Positions 19,095 through 21,713 of a stretch of DNA of 21,713 nt are shown one piece after another. The notes under the pieces are model-generated. The model made no database searches. It was not told the origin of the DNA and worked only from the letters and a program-made list of their open reading frames with translations. Each line of letters begins with the position of its first letter. The stretch's first letter is position 1. The position numbers and the translations under genes are program-made. Source of the stretch: Gamarada debralockiae (Eukaryota; Ascomycota; Leotiomycetes; Helotiales; Hyphodiscaceae); assembly GCA_002803225.1 (NCBI GenBank), contig NXFV01001748.1:1-21713 (forward strand), read 5' to 3'.

Positions 19095-20240
19095 ATGCTC
19101 CCACTTACTGGTTTCAATGACACTCCTTCGCGGTAGCGTTCTCCATAATATCTAGCTTTTCTTCCCTCATCGCCATTATTAATCCTAACCCCTTGCGTAG
19201 AACGGCGAGTCAGGTTGCTGCCATGGAAATTGGAAAGGTGTGAACATCGCCGACGATGCAGAAGTATGCATCAGCGTATTCGGGATATGTCCCGAGTGAG
19301 GGACATGGTGGCTACCGAGATTGAAGAGAACAACTCTAATCACTGTCAGCTAGAGATCTCCAACCCCATTTCACCAAACTCTTATATCATTATCCACAAT
19401 CTCTTCCCATCAATGAATTTGCTGAAGTCGACCAATGGATACGTAGAACTGTAAGCATTGGAAACAGTCGAACTCTTCGGCTCCGTATCTTTCCGCTTCA
19501 GAACTCAAGACCCTGAGTTGCCCACTCAGCCGCTATGCCTGAGGAGGTAGAATTAGCAATAATGCGGTGCGAAGGCGTTCCTATCCCGGAGCCGGGCTGG
19601 ATGCGGTATCCTCTCTTCTCGCCCCCAGCATTCGTGGTATTCTCGTTCATGACCAGCAGAATTTAGCCCGAGTTAGGTGCCCAGTTGATTCCCGTTTCCT
19701 CTTCAATGGTTCGAGACACGAGATGCATTGTGTTCGCGGCGTAGTATCTTCATCGTCCTAAGGAAACCCCTTTGTTATTTCCTCAATCCCAATTCGTACC
19801 ATGGTGTTCGAAGATTCCGCGATTTTGAAGTCGGCTTTGAAGTTCAACATATGGTCGTGGATGCTGGTTGCTCGGCATCGTGAATGCGATAGCCGTATTC
19901 GGCTTGTGGAGAAGTATTCTCGTTCCAGAAGACGCCGAAGATGAATCCGCTTGCTCGGACTTTGACTTCGATGGTGTCATCGAGGTAGAATACACAGTCG
20001 AAGGTGTAATCGTAATTCCCCACCGTCGACACAAATCAGACTACCATATAGGTATTTCTTGCCATGGAAACTTGTGCGTCAGAATTATGGCGTTGCACCG
20101 CATAGTCCGCGTTGTACTCAAAGTTGCAACTGCTGTTTTTCTTGGGAATTGTCTGGTCTTGCACATGGTACTCTGTCGAGAGAAAGGTCGCATAAGCGAG
20201 GGCAATCGCAGCCCGGAACAAGCTCAACCATTGCGAATCC
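19095..20240 (-). pseudogene. Copper amine oxidase pseudogene, 5'-truncated, multiply disrupted
   Basis: The minus strand carries, in order, the C-terminal half of a copper (TPQ) amine oxidase, the peroxisomal enzyme family that oxidises primary amines to aldehydes with release of ammonia and hydrogen peroxide. Recognisable pieces: LVPGCDCP and TEYHVQDQT (about 20100-20230); STVGNYDYTFD with TIEVKVRASGF (about 19950-20030), including the NYDY motif whose Tyr becomes the TPQ cofactor; HDHMLNFKADF (about 19840); GYRIQPGSGIGTPSH (about 19580); KRKDTEPKSS (about 19500); and NLGSHHVPHSGHIPNT (about 19290) with copper-ligand-type histidines. The coding frame is broken by stops (TGA at 20036-20038, TAA at 19663-19665 and others) and by several frameshifts, too close together to be introns. 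About the first 400 residues expected of the family are absent. It cannot make an enzyme. Confidence 0.86.
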
Positions 20241-20619
20241 CATCAACAAACAACATATTAAACAGATCCGCGTGGCATCAGTTAACAAGTTCAAGAGCGG
20301 AGGCCTCAGCAAGACATTGAACAGAAGCAAAGAGGAGGCCTTGAAACAATTCGCAACTGATTGGATAAACCGGATAGCACACGACTATATGGCTCCCCAC
20401 TTACGAAATTCTTGCGCACGGAATCATGACTAACTCGATGGATATGGAGAAGTTCGACAAGATCAAGACCGAGCTATTACATGACAACAGAACTTTCACA
20501 CTAAATGCGGACATCAAATATATTGGATAGCTTTAAAGAGATGCGAAATGAATAATGATCTAGAATAATACAGGCATACTAGAAGGCTCCTACCAATTTA
20601 CTAACTTCTTCCGGACTTC
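20241..20619. other. Short stretch between amine oxidase pseudogene and SDR gene
   Basis: It contains the disabled plus-strand coding-like fragment listed separately and then an A/T-rich tail (20530-20610) that would include the 3' untranslated region of the minus-strand SDR gene. No other feature is seen. Confidence 0.4.
20260..20529 (+). other. Disabled coding-like fragment, family unknown
   Basis: One plus-strand frame reads a protein-like stretch from about 20248 to the stop at 20431-20433 (including SKTLNRSKEEALKQFATDWI). A second frame overlaps near 20390 and continues to a stop at 20528-20530 (including SMDMEKFDKIKTELLHDNR). A single frameshift at about 20385-20395 would join them into one charged, helical segment. 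No domain is recognised. It may be a remnant of a transposon or a lost gene. Confidence 0.25.
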
Positions 20620-21713
20620 TCAATTCCAACCTTTTAACGCCGTGTCCCCCTCTCCAACCCCCGCAAGCTTCAAACTCTCTACCCAAAGTCTCCTCTGCTT
20701 CTCCTCATCCCTCGCCTCCTTTCCGGCCACTTTCCTCTCACTCCCATTTAAATACACAGCCTTTGGATGCTCTCCCAACTCTTTCTCGTCAAACGCCCCC
20801 CGCAGTAAATCCCCGCCCGATTTCTTCGGCGACCGTAACAACCCATTAGGTTTCAACCAGACTATGATGTCTTGAAAGAGGTATGCGACTTGAGAGATGA
20901 TTCTGAGAATCATTAAACTATTCCTGGTGAGTTTAGTGCCGCCCATAAGACCGGGATCGACAGCTAGGATGGAGATATTAAAGAGAGCAGGGTCGACATT
21001 GAGGCGGCGTTGCAGCTCATACCTATATCTTGTTAGAAGACAGAAGGAGATGGCTTACATGAACATGACAAGTAGAGTCTTACTGGCACCATACCGTCTC
21101 ACCCCAGCTCTAAATCCATCGTCGGTATACTCAATCCCTTTGGCCAGAGTCTCTGTATCCTTACTGAAAACCATCTGGTACTCCTCCTTATCAAATGCCC
21201 CAACTGTTGAATTAGCCTTATCATGCACGTCATGAACTGTACTCGACACCAAAACAATCCTCCCGTGCTCTTTGTCCATGCTTTGTAAAATCAACAATAC
21301 AAATAAAAAATTTGCCAAGTAATTAACTCCAAAATGAGCCTCATAGCCCTCTTCCGTAAACGTCTTCGCCTTTAACGTCCCCGCATGAGCCTCCTGGAAC
21401 GCGGCGTTGAGAATCACTGCTCGGAGAGGCTCTAGGGTTCCATTTGCGACGCGGGCGTTAATGTTAGCTGCAAGACCGCGAATGCTTTGCAAGCTAGAGA
21501 GGTCAATACCAAGGACTTCAGAGGTATGCGATAATGGAGCCGACTTCAGGATAGAATTGAGGTCATGGGCTGTGGAGGGGTTGCGTACGAGGTAGAGGCC
21601 ACGGTATTGGTTGCCGTAGAGGGATTTGATGAAGTTAGAGACGAAGGCGCTGCCTCTTCGTCTAAGAAAAAAGTGGCCCGTGCCTCCCAAAACTACTTCC
21701 TACTTTCAGACTC
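20620..21713 (-). CDS. Short-chain dehydrogenase/reductase (5' end at or beyond window edge)
   Basis: NAD(P)-dependent oxidoreductase of the SDR superfamily; the substrate is unknown. Exons: complement(join(20620..21022, 21059..about 21661 or further)); the 36-nt intron has donor GTAAGC and acceptor TATAG and joins in phase to give MFMYELQRRLN. Seen are AVILNAA (the NNAG-like motif), the Ser in IVLVSSTVHD, and the active-site YGASK (Tyr and Lys four apart), followed by LAVDPGLMGGTKLTRN after the intron. The C-terminus is Lys/Glu-rich. The glycine-rich cofactor loop expected at the N-terminus is not intact in the visible frame (around 21660-21690 it reads GTGHFFLRRRGSAFV). A TTTTTTCTTAG just before (ending 21662) may be an intron acceptor, which would put the true N-terminus outside the window. 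The broader set of link-region SDRs of fungal secondary metabolism is similar. Confidence 0.85.

Noticed and set aside
1..21713. tRNA or rRNA genes, CRISPR arrays, biosynthetic gene cluster
   Set aside because: No B-box-like or cloverleaf sequence, no regular spaced repeats beyond the short tandems listed, and no synthase or synthetase core gene; the redox enzymes present are not clustered with one.

Overview
The window looks like nuclear DNA of a filamentous ascomycete (Pezizomycotina; a leotiomycete is a guess, not a demonstrated placement). Its genes are split by short introns of about 45-90 bp with GTRNGT-type donors, CTAAC/CTAAT-like branch sites and YAG acceptors. It also carries fungus-specific families such as a CFEM-domain GPCR, and there is no operon structure or bacterial ribosome-binding site.

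Layout. (1) 111-1872, minus strand: an eight-exon PTH11-type receptor with a signal peptide, a complete eight-cysteine CFEM domain and a 7-TM fungal rhodopsin-like domain, rebuilt here exon by exon. (2) About 1.9-7.6 kb: a gene-poor, repeat-marked stretch. It holds a 281-bp inverted-repeat DNA element flanked by TA, a third stray copy of its terminus, a foldback palindrome, three short tandem arrays and several decayed coding-like fragments. No intact gene was recognised. (3) 7653-8943, plus strand: five-exon DUS4, a tRNA dihydrouridine synthase. (4) 10194-12459, minus strand: a four-exon gene for a 690-residue protein with a Pro/Ser-rich N-terminus, a central coiled coil and a Cys-rich, CCCH-like C-terminus; family unknown. 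(5) 13152-14175, minus strand: a two-exon aldo-keto reductase with a complete catalytic tetrad. (6) 15399-16904, plus strand: a HAD-IIA phosphatase of the CECR5/Ykr070w type, divergent from the reductase. (7) 16.9-20.6 kb: a second gene-poor stretch holding a broken, 5'-truncated copper amine oxidase pseudogene (about 19095-20240, minus) and a short disabled plus-strand coding fragment. (8) 20620 to the window end, minus strand: a short-chain dehydrogenase/reductase whose 5' end lies at or beyond the window edge.

The intact genes are unrelated housekeeping, redox and sensing functions and do not form an obvious pathway or a secondary-metabolite cluster. I found no convincing new multi-gene system. 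The points most worth a second look are the zinc-finger-like protein of unknown family, the amine oxidase pseudogene, the full structure of the CFEM receptor and the small inverted-repeat element. Exon boundaries were read by eye and kept only where splice sites, phase and protein family agree.
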